Assembly (NCBI GenBank): GCA_030447415.1
Contig: JAUJOZ010000018.1
Span: forward strand, 24,640 to 88,639
DNA length: 64,000 nt
Reading direction: 5' to 3'
DNA from: Thermomicrobiales bacterium
Lineage (GTDB): Bacteria > Chloroflexota > Chloroflexia > Thermomicrobiales > UBA6265
Under the pieces are notes generated by a model, which saw nothing but the letters and a program-made list of their open reading frames with translations, did not search any database and was not told the origin of the DNA. This document shows positions 26,799-36,892 of the stretch, one piece after another; the stretch's first letter is position 1, and each line of letters starts with the position of its first letter. A program made the translations under genes and the position numbers.

Positions 26799-28100
26799 TC
26801 AGGCGCTCAACAGCCGTTGCGGGAGGTACTCCCGGAGGGCGCCGGCCATCTCATCGTAAATCGCCTCGGTTGTCCGAAGCGAGCGGCAGAGTGGGTTGCT
26901 GGCGAGCGCTCGGATCGCGTCCCGCCGCGTGCCCGTCCACGCGGCATCGGCGGCCAAGGCTTGGTACTCGCCGAGCATCTTGACGAGCCCGGCGACCGGC
27001 CGCGGCAGGCAACCCTGGACGAGCGGGACAATGCCGGTCGCGTCGACGTAGCCGACGCACTCGACGACGAGGTCGTCGGGGAGGTCGGCGACCGCGCCCC
27101 GGTTGGGCACGTTGACCGGCCAAACTTCCTTCCGGTCGTTGAAGATGGCGTCCATCACGTCGATCGCCAGCTCCAGCTCGTGGATGCCGCCGCGCGACCG
27201 CGTCGGGTGGAGCGCGGGGCAATCGGACGCCGCCTGCTCCCGATAGTGCGCCCAGTAGTCGGGCACGGCGGCCATGATGTCCTGGGCGCGGGTCGTCGGC
27301 TTGGCCCGCAGCTCCGCCAGCACCTCGTCCATGAAGTAGTAGTACTGAAAATACCCGCTCGGGATCGCGTCCATCGTCGCCGCCAGCGCCAGCATCCTGC
27401 CGGTCGGCTGGGGCAGGCTCGGGTCGTCCCGCCGCCGCTCGTGCGCCTCGCGCAGGTAGGGGATCAGATCCTCGCCGGCGTAGCGATGGCGAACGGTCCA
27501 CGAGCCGTGGTTGAGCCCGATCGAGACGGCGTCGACCTTGTCCGGGTCGAGCCCCGCCGCCGCGGCCGCCGCCCGCGGGAACATGATCGGCCCCTCGCAG
27601 AGCGAGACGACGGCGACGTCGGAGTGGCGGGAGACCGCCTCGGCGACGATGTTGACCGGGTTCGTGTAGTTGAGCAACCAGGCGTTGGGGCAGACCGCCT
27701 CCATGTCGGCGACGATGCCCTGCACGACGTGGATCGAGCGAAGGGCCATGAAGAACCCGCCCGGTCCCTGCGTCTCCTGCCCGATCACGCCGTGCTTGAG
27801 CGGCACGCTCTCGTCGACGTGGCGCGCCGCGAAGCCGCCCGGACGATAGCTCGAGAGGACGGCGTCGCAATCGACCAGGCCGGCCCGTCGGTCGGTGGTG
27901 GCGGTGATCGCGAGGTCGATCCCGTGGCAGCGGGCCATCTTCTCGGCCAGCGTCTTGACCAACGCCAGCCGCTCCGGGTCGAGGTCGATCAGCACCACCT
28001 CCGACCCCCGAAAGTTCTCGCCCTGGCCGATGAGCGACGCCATCGTCCCGGGCGCCCGCGTGCTGCCACCCCCGATGTACGCAACCTTGATCCGTGCCAT
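26799..28100 (-). CDS. GH4 family glycosidase (6-phospho-beta-glucosidase / alpha-galactosidase type)
   Basis: This is a 433-residue NAD- and metal-dependent GH4 enzyme, start ATG 28100 after GGGAGGG. The nucleotide-binding IKVAYIGGGS, LLNYTNPVNIVAEA (substrate and NAD contact), the metal Cys in SLCEGP, the metal His in GLNHGSW and a C-terminal ECVGYVDATG are visible. GH4 enzymes cleave glycosides by oxidation at C3 and elimination. As first gene of the nagB/kinase operon it probably releases the amino sugar. Confidence 0.9.
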   Translation of the reverse strand: MARIKVAYIGGGSTRAPGTMASLIGQGENFRGSEVVLIDLDPERLALVKTLAEKMARCHGIDLAITATTDRRAGLVDCDAVLSSYRPGGFAARHVDESVPLKHGVIGQETQGPGGFFMALRSIHVVQGIVADMEAVCPNAWLLNYTNPVNIVAEAVSRHSDVAVVSLCEGPIMFPRAAAAAAGLDPDKVDAVSIGLNHGSWTVRHRYAGEDLIPYLREAHERRRDDPSLPQPTGRMLALAATMDAIPSGYFQYYYFMDEVLAELRAKPTTRAQDIMAAVPDYWAHYREQAASDCPALHPTRSRGGIHELELAIDVMDAIFNDRKEVWPVNVPNRGAVADLPDDLVVECVGYVDATGIVPLVQGCLPRPVAGLVKMLGEYQALAADAAWTGTRRDAIRALASNPLCRSLRTTEAIYDEMAGALREYLPQRLLSA

Positions 28101-28198
28101 CGACCCTCCCGAACCCCGCCCCGCGGCGTGTTCCCGAACCGGTCTCGGTTCCCCGGGGTTTCGCACCGTGAGTACGCTAACGATACTCGCGCGCCGGC

Positions 28199-28232
28199 TA
28201 GGGCGGTGTCAAAGTCAAGGTCAGGGCAGCGC
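28199..28232. repeat. 34-bp shared upstream element, copy 2
   Basis: This is the same element as at 24836-24869 with one base changed, here ~99 bases upstream of the GH4 start. Between it and the gene is a near-palindrome (GAGTACG CTAA CGATACTC, about 28170-28188) that could be an operator. Confidence 0.6.
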
Positions 28233-28420
28233 GGGGAAGGGGGGGCGAAGGGCACCCGGGGTTTCTGGTTCACCAGCCCGGCGGCCGGTGCGCTGCCCAG
28301 GCGCGCCCGTCGTGGGAGTACGGCAGGGGAGTACGGCGCGTGCCCGGTCCGTTGCCCTCTTCACGTATCCTTTTCGGTGCGTCACGAGCCCGGCGCAGGC
28401 AGGCGGAGACGGGACGGCGG

Positions 28421-29794
28421 ATGGTCGGCGTGGTGTCCGAACGCGGGGAGAGCACAGGGCAGGTGCCGGCGACCGGCTTCCCGGTCGAGACCACTGTCCG
28501 CGACGCCCTCTACGACCGGATCCCCCTCGCGGCGCCGGAGCTGGCGCTGATCGGGACGCCGGCCTTTCTGCGACTCGACCGCATCCAGCAGCTCGGCTTC
28601 GTCTCCCGCGTCTGGCCCGGCGCCAAGCACGCCCGCTACGATCACTCCCTCGGCGTCCTTCACCTCACTCGCCTCGCCGTCGCCCACCTCCGCGTCACCC
28701 CCGGTGGCGCCTGGATCACGGACGAGGACGCCCGCGTCGCGGTCGCTGCCGCGCTCCTCCACGACATCGGACATTACCCCTTCTCCCATGCCGTCGAAGA
28801 GCTGGGACCGCCGATCGTGCCGCACGAGGCGGTCGGCCACCGCCTGATCGCGGGGCCGAGGTCTGATCTGGGACCGATCCTGCGCGAGCGTTGGGGCGTC
28901 GATCCGGCGCGGGTGGCGGCGATGATCGACCCGGCGGAGCGCGAGCTGCCGCCGGCCGACCGCGTCCTGCGCGGGGTCCTCTCCGGCCCGCTCGACATGG
29001 ACAAGCTCGACTACCTGCCGCGCGACGCCCGCGCCTGCAACGTCCCCTACGGCGGCGTCGACACCGCCCGCCTGATCGACTCCCTGCGCATCGCCGAGGT
29101 CGACGGTGGCGCGACGGGCGAGCGGCGCGTCGTCGTCGGCGCCAAGGGGGTCAGCCCGCTCCACTCCCTGATCAACGCTCGGCAGGAGATGTTCGACAAC
29201 GTCTACTGGCACCACACCAATCGCGCCTGCATGGCAATGCTGTTGCGCGCCGTGCAGGAAGCGCTCCTGGCTGGCGCGGTCGCCCCGGACGAGCTAATGG
29301 ACCATGACGACGCTTCGCTCCTGGCCCTGCTCAGTGCAGACGACATGCCGCCCCCGACCCGACGGTTGACGGCGGCGTTGCGGGAGCGACGCATCCACAA
29401 GCGTGCGGTGGAAGTCAGCGCCCGCGCCTTCGAGTTGTACGCTCGGCTTGGCAACCTCTACTTCGACCCCGCCGCCCGGCGGGAAGTCGAGTGCCGCCTG
29501 GCCGAGGGGCTGGCAGCCGAGCTGGGGGAACAGGTGCCGCCGGAGGCCGTCCTGATCGACATCCCGAAGCCGGAGCGATGGCGCACCGACGTCTGGGTGC
29601 GGTTCGATGACCCGCCCGTCGGCTTTCGCCCGCTGATGCCCTGGAAGGAGGTCGTCGGACTGACCGACGACGACTTCAAGCGCTACGAGGAGCACCGCCG
29701 CCTCATCCGCATCGTGGCCGTCGCCCCCTACCGCGACGCGATGGCCGCCGCCTGGGAGCGGCTGGTGATGCCCCTCCTCGGCGGCGTGCTCTAG
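28421..29794 (+). CDS. HD-domain phosphohydrolase (dGTPase-like)
   Basis: This is a metal-dependent phosphohydrolase of 457 residues. The first part LIGTPAFLRLDRIQQLGF precedes RYDHSLGVLHLT (His75), the HD pair at 114-115 in LLHDIGHYPFSHAVEE, and SGPLDMDKLDYLPRDA with the fourth metal ligand. These are features of the SAMHD1/dGTPase-like family, which may hydrolyse dNTPs or other phosphoesters. The start ATG at 28421 is chosen because upstream in-frame codons read as an Arg-rich shadow. Confidence 0.88.
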   Translation: MVGVVSERGESTGQVPATGFPVETTVRDALYDRIPLAAPELALIGTPAFLRLDRIQQLGFVSRVWPGAKHARYDHSLGVLHLTRLAVAHLRVTPGGAWITDEDARVAVAAALLHDIGHYPFSHAVEELGPPIVPHEAVGHRLIAGPRSDLGPILRERWGVDPARVAAMIDPAERELPPADRVLRGVLSGPLDMDKLDYLPRDARACNVPYGGVDTARLIDSLRIAEVDGGATGERRVVVGAKGVSPLHSLINARQEMFDNVYWHHTNRACMAMLLRAVQEALLAGAVAPDELMDHDDASLLALLSADDMPPPTRRLTAALRERRIHKRAVEVSARAFELYARLGNLYFDPAARREVECRLAEGLAAELGEQVPPEAVLIDIPKPERWRTDVWVRFDDPPVGFRPLMPWKEVVGLTDDDFKRYEEHRRLIRIVAVAPYRDAMAAAWERLVMPLLGGVL

Positions 29795-29896
29795 AGCGGC
29801 AGGCGACGGGTGGCGAGTTGTGCCCATCGTGCGACGCGGCGATGGAGGTAGGCGCTCCGCTTGCCGCGCCCCACACGCGTTCCACGCCTCGACGCC

Positions 29897-30334
29897 TCAG
29901 TCAGCGGGGGCGATCAGCTCAACTTCGTTGCCGTCGGGGTCATCGACGTACATCGTCCGCGACGGTAGGATCGGGTGCTGGCCGGTGCGGACGTCCCGGC
30001 CGGCGGCGGCGAGTGCATCGCGCGCAGCGTCGAAGGCGTCGGGCGGCACGGCGAGGGCGAGGTGGTGGAGGGTGCGCGGCGTGCCGAAGGCCGCCGCGTC
30101 CGCGGGGAGCGGGACGAGGACGACCAACGCCGGCAGCCGCCCCGTTGCCGCCCCGGCGCGCAGGAAGATCGGACCCGGGCGATCGGGCGGCGAGACCTGC
30201 TCCAGCCTCAGCAGGTCACGGTAGAACGCGAGCGCCTTCGGTGCGTCCCGCACGTTGAGGACGACCTCGGCCAGCCCTTCGATCCGGATGCCCGTTGGGG
30301 TCGAAGCATCGCCGGTTGATGTCTTGCGCTCCAT
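29897..30334 (-). CDS. VOC-family (glyoxalase-like) protein
   Basis: This is a 145-residue vicinal-oxygen-chelate fold with two beta-alpha-beta-beta-beta modules. It contains EVVLNVRDAPKALAFYRDLL, LHHLALAVPPDAFDAARDAL, and the C-terminal TMYVDDPDGNEVELI with the metal Glu. Likely a metal-dependent lyase, dioxygenase or resistance-type protein; substrate unknown. Confidence 0.85.
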   Translation of the reverse strand: MERKTSTGDASTPTGIRIEGLAEVVLNVRDAPKALAFYRDLLRLEQVSPPDRPGPIFLRAGAATGRLPALVVLVPLPADAAAFGTPRTLHHLALAVPPDAFDAARDALAAAGRDVRTGQHPILPSRTMYVDDPDGNEVELIAPAD

Positions 30335-30377
30335 CCCCGCCCCCTCGCCACATCTCGGCGTCTGCTAGCCTAAACCC

Positions 30378-30611
30378 ATGGAACGAGACCCCAAGCCGGA
30401 ACGACAAGTCACCGACGCGACGACGGATGAGGCGGTCGAGCCCGGCCGTGTCGTGGGCGTAGACGATGAAGCTCCCGACCCGGTCGCCGCCGCGACCATG
30501 GCGGGTCCGCGCCCGGACGGGTTGTTCGTCGCGGTCGTCGTCGGGGTGATGCTGCTGCTCGCGCTGTGCGCCGCCTTGACTCTGCTGGCGGCGAACCGGG
30601 CGCCGGGGTAA
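30378..30611 (+). CDS. Small single-pass membrane protein
   Basis: This is a 77-residue protein with an acidic N-terminal half and one C-terminal transmembrane helix (LFVAVVVGVMLLLALCAALT) followed by a short tail. Function unknown. It lies between a VOC gene and ilvD, both on the other strand. Confidence 0.6.
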   Translation: MERDPKPERQVTDATTDEAVEPGRVVGVDDEAPDPVAAATMAGPRPDGLFVAVVVGVMLLLALCAALTLLAANRAPG

Positions 30612-30624
30612 GGTCCGTCCTCCG

Positions 30625-32364
30625 CTACAACCCCGGCCGCGTCACCGCCCCCTCGGCGGCTGACGAGACGAGCGCGGCGTATTTGGCGAGCACACCCGTG
30701 GTGTAGCGCGGCGCCGGCGGCGTCCACTTCGCCAGGCGCTCGCCGATTTCCTCGGGCGAAAGCTCCACGTCGAGGCGGCGGCCCTGGACGTCGATGACGA
30801 TAGGGTCCCCTTCCTGCACCGCCGCCAGCGGGCCACCGACGCCCGCTTCCGGCGCGACGTGGCCGACCATCAGGCCCTTGGTCGCGCCGCTAAAGCGACC
30901 GTCGGTCACCAGTGCCACCGAGCCGCCCAGGCCCTGTCCGATCAGCGCCGCCGTGACGCCGAGCATCTCCTGCATGCCGGGTCCACCGCGCGGCCCTTCA
31001 TAGCGAATGACGACCACATCGCCCTCGCGGATCTGCCGTTCGGCGACGGCCAGCGACGCCTCGTGCTCGGAGTCGAAGACGCGTGCCGGTCCGCGGTGGT
31101 ACTCCCGCTCGTATCCGAAGAGCTTGACGACCGCCCCCTCCGGCGCCAGGTTCCCCTTGAGGATCACCAGCCCGCCGGTCTCCTTGATCGGGTCGTCGGC
31201 GGAGCGGACGACGTCCTGGCCGGGCGTCTCCCTGGCGCCGGCCGCCTCCTCGCCGAAAGTACGGCCGGAGGGGGTCGGCCGGGAGGCGTCGACCAGCCCG
31301 GCGGCGACGAGGCGCTGGGCGACCAGCGGTGTGCCGCCCGCCCGGTCGAGGTCGGCCGCCGCGTAGCGACCGCCGGGCATCATGTCGGCGAAGAGCGGGG
31401 TGCGCCGCGAGATGGTGTCGAAGTCGTCGATGGTGAGCGGCACGTCGGCCTCGCGGGCGAGGGCCAGCAGGTGGAGCACGGCGTTGGTCGAGCCGCCGGT
31501 CGCCGCCACCCCGGCGATGGCGTTCTCGAACGCCTGACGGGTGAGGATCTCGCGGGGGCGGATGCCGCGCTTGAGCACGTCCATGATCAGCTCGCCCGCC
31601 CGGCGCCCGATCTCGTCCTTGCGCTCGTCGACGGCCGGCGGCGAGGCGGAGCCCATCGGCGACAGGCCGATGAACTCCATTACCATCGCCATGGTGTTGG
31701 CGGTGTACTGGCCGCCGCACGCGCCGGCCCCGGGGCAGGCGGCGTTCTCCATCGCTCGCAACTCGGCCTCGCTCAGCTTGCCCGCCTCGTAGGCGCCGAT
31801 CGCCTCGTAGACGGAGCGGATCGTGACCTCCTTGCCGTTGAGGTAGCCGGGCATAATCGTGCCGCCGTAGAGGAGGAAGCCCGGCACGTTGAGGCGGACC
31901 AGCGCCATCGCCAGCCCCGGCAGTGTCTTGTCGCAGGCGCCGAGGCCGATCACGGCGTCGAACATGTGCCCGCGCCCGACCAGCTCGACCGAGTCGGCAA
32001 TGACCTCGCGCGAGATGAGCGAGGTCTTCATCCCCTCGGTTCCCATCGTCACGCCGTCGGAGATGGCGACGGTATTGAACTCCATCGGCGTGCCACCGGC
32101 GGCGCGCACTCCGTCCTTGACGTGCTTGGCCAGGCGCCGCAGGTTGAGGTTGCACGGCATCGTCTCGATCCAGGTGTTGGCGATGCCGATGATCGGCTTG
32201 GAGAGGTCGTCGTCGGTGTAGCCGACTCCCTTCAGCATCGCCCGGGCGCCCGCGCGGCTGGCGCCCTCCAGGATCGTGCGGCTCATGTGTCGCGGGTCGA
32301 GAGCCTCGCCTGTGGCGGCCCCTGCGCCGGCGTCCGTGCCCTCGCGCTCGATCGTCGTGCTCAT
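30625..32364 (-). CDS. ilvD: Dihydroxy-acid dehydratase
   Basis: It catalyses the third step of branched-chain amino-acid synthesis, dehydrating dihydroxy-isovalerate and dihydroxy-methylvalerate. Of 579 residues, the iron-sulfur cysteines appear in [19 protein letters not shown] and [16 protein letters not shown], and family landmarks [25 protein letters not shown] and [11 protein letters not shown] are intact. It appears to be a single-gene unit; no other ilv gene is in the window. Confidence 0.96.
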   Translation of the reverse strand: MSTTIEREGTDAGAGAATGEALDPRHMSRTILEGASRAGARAMLKGVGYTDDDLSKPIIGIANTWIETMPCNLNLRRLAKHVKDGVRAAGGTPMEFNTVAISDGVTMGTEGMKTSLISREVIADSVELVGRGHMFDAVIGLGACDKTLPGLAMALVRLNVPGFLLYGGTIMPGYLNGKEVTIRSVYEAIGAYEAGKLSEAELRAMENAACPGAGACGGQYTANTMAMVMEFIGLSPMGSASPPAVDERKDEIGRRAGELIMDVLKRGIRPREILTRQAFENAIAGVAATGGSTNAVLHLLALAREADVPLTIDDFDTISRRTPLFADMMPGGRYAAADLDRAGGTPLVAQRLVAAGLVDASRPTPSGRTFGEEAAGARETPGQDVVRSADDPIKETGGLVILKGNLAPEGAVVKLFGYEREYHRGPARVFDSEHEASLAVAERQIREGDVVVIRYEGPRGGPGMQEMLGVTAALIGQGLGGSVALVTDGRFSGATKGLMVGHVAPEAGVGGPLAAVQEGDPIVIDVQGRRLDVELSPEEIGERLAKWTPPAPRYTTGVLAKYAALVSSAAEGAVTRPGL

Positions 32365-32529
32365 GGCTCCCCCGTTCCTCTGACCGCTCGTTCGTGGTGC
32401 TTCTCCCCGGCCCCCGAGCCGGCGGGAGACCAGGACGCCGGCGCCACGTCCAGGGCACCGGGCTGGTGTTTGCGTCCGATCTGACCAGTTTCCGTCCCGG
32501 GGAGTGAACGCGCAAGGCTCATCGGGAGG

Positions 32530-33417
32530 TTACGACAGCCCGTCGGCGGCCAGCAGCGCGTCGGGGTCGTCGATCAACGCGTGGCAGGCGGCGATCAGGC
32601 GCCGGCCGTCCGGCCCGGTCGCCGCTGGCGGCACGCCGAGCACGGCATGGACGCGGCCGGCCAAGTCGGCAGGGCGGTGCGCGCATCGCGCCAGCGCAAA
32701 CTCCACCAGACGCTTCTCGCCCGGGTGCGGGAGCCGGTTCACCGCGAAGAGGACGTCGAAGAAGCTGGCGAGTAGCGCCGCGACCCGGTGGCTGACGCTC
32801 ACCGCGTCGTCGCGCGCCAGCGCGAGCTCAATCTGGTGGAGGTACGAGAAGGAGGCATCGCGGAGGATAGGGTGGTTCTTGGCGACGATCGCGCGCCGCA
32901 ATGGCTCCGGGTACGGTCGGTCAGCCCGGGCGCGCAGGGTGGCGAACCAGCCGTCCCGGTCGTACAGCGGGCGGGAGGCGAGCACGTTATGCCAGAGGCA
33001 GGTCGAGTAGCCGACCGACGCCTGGTGATGGATGAGAAGGTCGTCCAGCCGCCCCTCGATCCAATCGGGCGACCGGTACATCACGTCGACCGCCAACCCG
33101 GTCGCGGCATCCACCCACGTGTCGCCGAGCTTCCAGAAGCGTTGGTCGAGCTCCAGACGCTCGGCTCGATCGCCCACGATCCCCGTCCGATCGGCCACGG
33201 GTACGTCTGCGTCCGCGTAGACGTAGAGGTCGAGGTCGGAGCGGGCGTCGGCGACCCCGCTCGCGCGGGAGCCGGCCAGGGTGACGGCGGCAACCTGCGG
33301 CAGCGCGCCGAAGCGCGCCGCAAGCGCGATCGCGAGCGGCGACGTCGCGGCGGGTGCGGCGTCGGGGCGGGGTGAGTGGGACATTTGGTCTCGGTGCTCG
33401 TGGCGGCGAGCCGTCAT
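32530..33417 (-). CDS. Nucleotidyltransferase-domain protein
   Basis: This is a ~295-residue protein with an N-terminal minimal nucleotidyltransferase fold: LAGSRASGVADARSDLDLYV has the GS and DxD metal-binding pattern. A helical C-terminal domain resembles aminoglycoside adenylyltransferase-type proteins. Acceptor unknown. The start is either ATG 33417 or ATG 33384. Confidence 0.75.
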   Translation of the reverse strand: MTARRHEHRDQMSHSPRPDAAPAATSPLAIALAARFGALPQVAAVTLAGSRASGVADARSDLDLYVYADADVPVADRTGIVGDRAERLELDQRFWKLGDTWVDAATGLAVDVMYRSPDWIEGRLDDLLIHHQASVGYSTCLWHNVLASRPLYDRDGWFATLRARADRPYPEPLRRAIVAKNHPILRDASFSYLHQIELALARDDAVSVSHRVAALLASFFDVLFAVNRLPHPGEKRLVEFALARCAHRPADLAGRVHAVLGVPPAATGPDGRRLIAACHALIDDPDALLAADGLS

Positions 33418-33599
33418 TGATGGATCCTGCCGGCCCGGCGGGTCGTCCTGAGCCGATGGCCTGACTAGCGTTCCGGGAGGCGGGGGCAGTGTCGGTTTTC
33501 CTGCCCAGGGGCGCAAGAGGGCGGCCGGCGGGCCGCGCTGCTATCCTGCCGGCTGGGCATCGCGGCGGTTCGACTCGACCGGCGAACGGAGGGAACGCG

Positions 33600-34471
33600 G
33601 TGGCAGGTGGGCTCCGGTTCGGCATCCAGACGCCCCAGACCGGGACCTGGCCGGAGATGCTCGAGCGCTGGCGGCGGTTCGAGGCGCTCGGTTGGGAGAC
33701 TCTTTGGCTTCCCGACCACTTCGTGCCCCCGTTCCGCCCGGACGGCCCCCTCCTCGAAGCGTGGACGCTGCTGGCCGCGCTGGCGGCCCAAACCGAACGG
33801 GTTCGCCTCGGCGTCCTCGTCAGCAGCAACACCTTCCGCCACCCACCGTTGCTGGCGAAGCAGGCGGCCACGGTCGACCATATCAGCGGCGGCCGACTGG
33901 AGCTCGGTCTCGGTACGGGCTGGTTCGTGCCCGAGCACGAGATGTTCGGCATCCCGTTCCCCGAGCCGGCTGAGCTGGTCGCCCGCTTCCGAGAGGCGGT
34001 GGAGGTGATTGACCGCCTCCTCCGCCAGGACGTGACGACCTACGAGGGCCGTTACTACCAGCTCCGGGAAGCGCCGTTTCGCCCGGCCGCGGCCCCGCGG
34101 CCGCGGCCGCCGCTCACCCTCGGCGCTCAGGGGCCGAAGATGCTCCGCATCGCCGCCGAGTATGCCGACCGCTGGAACACGATCGGGACGGTGGCGGAGG
34201 TCCGCGACCGCAACGCGGTCCTCGACGAGCAATGCGCGGCGGTCGGGCGCGAGCCGCGGCGGATCCTCCGCTCGCTCCTCTACGTGCCGGCGCAGATGCC
34301 CGCCGAGGCGCCGTGGGCTTCCTCGACGCCTTCCGTGATTTCGTCGGGCGTTACCGGGAAGCGGGCATCGAGGAGTTCCTCCTGCAGCCGCCGTCCGACG
34401 AAGGCTTCGCCGTGCTGGAGCGTGTGGCGGCCGAGGCGCTGCCGCCCCTCCGGGCGGGGGCCGCGCCTTAG
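33600..34471 (+). pseudogene. LLM-class flavin-dependent oxidoreductase, frameshifted near the end
   Basis: It starts GTG 33600 after GGAGGGAACGCG. The N-terminal ~235 residues (LRFGIQTPQTGTWPEML, TLWLPDHFV, LELGLGTGWFVPEHEMFGIP) are in one frame. The last ~55 (VGFLDAFRDFVGRYREAGIE, then a C-terminal EALPPLRAG) are in another, with the break near 34310. A single-base change restores a normal ~290-residue LLM protein. It could be a sequencing error or a real lesion. Related to the LLM gene at 10.2 kb. Confidence 0.75.
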
Positions 34472-34656
34472 TCCGCGCCGCTCCCCTGCCCGCGTTGCTG
34501 ACTCGCCGGGTGGTGTTGCGCCGTGCCGTCGCTCCGCCGCGCCCGCCGTTGGCTATACTTGCCGGTGCGCGGTGACTCCCCGTCTGACCTCGCCGCGCGA
34601 CGGACCCCGCGTTCGTGCTCGGGGCTCCGCGCTCCGCTCCGAAGGACGCCGTACCG

Positions 34657-34914
34657 ATGCCCACCGACATCGCCAGCCTGATCTTCTTCGTCCTTCAGTT
34701 GATGACCTTCGCCCTGGTCGGCCGCGCCATCCTGTCGTGGTTTGACCCGGCACTGCGCTGGCCGATTAGCCGAGTTCTCTACGACGTGACCGAGCCGATC
34801 GTCGCGCCGGTCCGCCAGATCCTGCCGCGGACGGGCTTCCTCGACCTGTCGTTGTTCGTCACCCTGATCCTGCTGCAGATGCTGCAGCGCCTGCTGGCGC
34901 AGTCGCTCGCCTAG
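34657..34914 (+). CDS. YggT-family membrane protein
   Basis: This is an 85-residue protein with two transmembrane helices. DIASLIFFVLQLMTFALVGR leads to AILSWFDP, then the conserved TEPIVAPVRQILPRTGFLDL and a second helix. YggT proteins act in osmotic response or in membrane and division-linked processes. The ATG at 34657 follows GAAGGA. Confidence 0.85.
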   Translation: MPTDIASLIFFVLQLMTFALVGRAILSWFDPALRWPISRVLYDVTEPIVAPVRQILPRTGFLDLSLFVTLILLQMLQRLLAQSLA

Positions 34915-34957
34915 CCGGCGAGGCGCCTCATTCGTCGTCGCCCGGGAGGTTTGACCG

Positions 34958-35080
34958 ATGGCCAAGATCATGAGGTATGCCGTCTGGATCTACGCCGCGA
35001 TCCTCATCATCCTCATCATCCTCGCCGTCCTCTCCCTGTCCGGCGTCTTTAGCCACGACTTCGCTGATCCGCAGGTCTAG
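34958..35080 (+). CDS. Small membrane peptide (40 residues)
   Basis: GGGAGGT precedes ATG 34958. The peptide is one hydrophobic helix (VWIYAAILIILIILAVLSLS) between a short basic N-terminus and an acidic C-terminus. The clear ribosome site and tight spacing after the YggT gene support it being real. Function unknown. Confidence 0.6.
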   Translation: MAKIMRYAVWIYAAILIILIILAVLSLSGVFSHDFADPQV

Positions 35081-35126
35081 GGCGCTCGCTCCCCGCGACC
35101 TGTATTTCGCCGGACTCGGAGCTGCC

Positions 35127-35285
35127 ATGGCCGACAAGCGCGAGGTCCCCGAAGAACCCGTCGAGACCGACGACGGCCACGGCGCGCACCCGGTCGAGCC
35201 GGCCGAGGGCGCGGTCGAGCCCGGTGAGGACCCCGCCAAGGGGCACACCGCCCATCCGGACGAGCCGGCCGAGGGCGGTCGATAG
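35127..35285 (+). CDS. Small acidic Pro/Glu-rich protein
   Basis: This is a 52-residue hydrophilic protein containing two related blocks (HPVEPAEGAVEP and HPDEPAEGG), likely disordered. It follows the small membrane peptide. Its end is close to the left inverted repeat of the truncated IS630 element at 35287. Confidence 0.45.
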   Translation: MADKREVPEEPVETDDGHGAHPVEPAEGAVEPGEDPAKGHTAHPDEPAEGGR

Positions 35286-35349
35286 TTGGTGTGTCTCCAA
35301 AATAAGCAAGCTGTGTGTTGATAGGCTCGGTGAGAGATCCCGAGCGCGG

Positions 35350-35961
35350 TTAGTTCAGCGCGAACGATCCTGTGACGATCTCGCCTGCCGGCTCGTACGT
35401 ACCGATCACGACTCCAGTAGTGGAGACCTTGCTGTCGACGAGCTTCAGTCCGGAGGGGATGGTGCCCTCCGCGAACAGGCGTTTGCCCGACCCGATGACG
35501 AGGGGGAAGACCCACAGGCGGTACTGGTCGACAAGGTTGTGGTGCAACAGCGTTTGGATCAGGTTCCCGCTGCCATGCACCTGCAGCTCTGGCCCATCTT
35601 CCTGCTTGAGCGCCGCGATGCCGTCGGCCGCGTCTCCCTTGATCAGGACCGAGTTGCTCCACTCCAGCGTGGGATGACTCCGCGACGCGACGTACTTGGT
35701 GGCGTCGTTCAATGGCTTGGCGCCAGCATCTTCTGGGGCGTGCGGCCAATGTGCGGCGAAGATGTCGTAGGTCTTGCGTCCGAGAACGAGGTCGAAAGGC
35801 GTGCTCATAGCCTCGCCCATGACCTGACCCATCTGCTCGTCCCAATAGTTCACCGACCAGCCACCATACGCGAAGCCGCCGCTGTCGTCCTCTCCAGGTC
35901 CGCCCGGGGCCTGCATGACCCCGTCGAGGGTCAAGAAGGTGCTCACGATCAGCTTTCTCAT
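35350..35961 (-). CDS. Dihydrofolate reductase / RibD-C family protein
   Basis: This is a 203-residue protein starting MRKLIVSTFLTLDGVMQAPG. It continues with FDLVLGRKTYDIFAAHWP and ends GSGNLIQTLLHHNLVDQYRL, WVFPLVIGSGKRLF and a final beta strand. This is the DHFR-like family (RibD C-terminal domain) common in actinobacteria and Chloroflexota, an NADPH reductase of unknown substrate rather than the essential FolA. Codon use is less GC-biased than its neighbours, and it lies inside the IS630-type inverted repeats. Confidence 0.85.
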   Translation of the reverse strand: MRKLIVSTFLTLDGVMQAPGGPGEDDSGGFAYGGWSVNYWDEQMGQVMGEAMSTPFDLVLGRKTYDIFAAHWPHAPEDAGAKPLNDATKYVASRSHPTLEWSNSVLIKGDAADGIAALKQEDGPELQVHGSGNLIQTLLHHNLVDQYRLWVFPLVIGSGKRLFAEGTIPSGLKLVDSKVSTTGVVIGTYEPAGEIVTGSFALN

Positions 35962-36027
35962 CTCTCGTGTCCTTTTTGATCGGATTCCCGGCTTGAGTTA
36001 AGCCTACCGCAGGGTAACACGGCCCAA

Positions 36028-36892
36028 GTGGGGCGAGGTCCGAGCCGGCCAGGGAGGCAAACCCTCGATCTCAGCAGTGCAGGTCGCTCAGATCGTGGAC
36101 CTGACGTGGCATTTTCGCCCGGACGGCCAGATCCATTGGAGTTGCCGCACGATAGCCGCCGACCTGGGGTGAACCCCGCCACGGTGCAGCGGATCCGGGA
36201 TGCCCGCGGATTGAAGCCGCACCGGGTCGAGACGTTCAAGTTGTCCAACGACCCGAAGTTCGAGGACAAGCTCGTCGACATCGTCAGGTTGTACCTCAAC
36301 CCGCCCGACAAGGTCCTCGTCCTGTGCATGGACGAGAAAAGCCGGATTCAGGCTCTGGATCGTACCCAGTCGTCACCGCCGATGGGGAAGGGCCGGGCCG
36401 GCACCATCACGCACGACGACAAGCGCAACGGCAACCACGACGCTGTTTACTGCCTTGGACGTCGCGACCGGGAGGGTCTTCGGCCAGCGCCTGCCCAAGC
36501 ATCGGCACGACGAGTTCTTGGTCGTCCTGCGCACCATCGACGCCAACGTGCCCAAGGGGCTGGCTATCCATCTGATCCTGGACAACTACGCCACGCCCAA
36601 GCACCCCGACGTCGCGAAGGAGTTCGCCAAGCACGAAGGGCTCCACGTGCACTTCACGCCGACATCTTCGAGCTGGCTCAACCCGGGCGAGCGGTGGTTC
36701 CGGCGGCTCACCGACAAGAACATCCGACGCGGCAGCTTCGCCAGCGTCCCCGACCTCATCGCCTCTCGAGGACGACCTCCGGGTGAACTACGACTACCCG
36801 AAACCGCTGGTCTGGACAGCCACCGCCGAGTCCATCCTGGCGAAAGTCCGCCGAGGTCGCGTCGCACTCGACCGAGTCGTCAGCCATTCATG
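36028..36892 (+). pseudogene. IS630-family transposase, N-terminally truncated with frameshifts
   Basis: Readable pieces are [40 protein letters not shown] (first catalytic Asp), then after a shift near 36440 [20 protein letters not shown] and [14 protein letters not shown] (second Asp), [17 protein letters not shown] (Glu), and after another shift near 36770 [20 protein letters not shown]. The DDE catalytic residues survive, but the ~100-residue N-terminal HTH part is missing. Inactive as it stands. Confidence 0.85.

Noticed and set aside
26817..28550. 577-codon plus-strand ORF
   Set aside because: Antisense to the GH4 gene, whose NAD and metal motifs are clear on the other strand.
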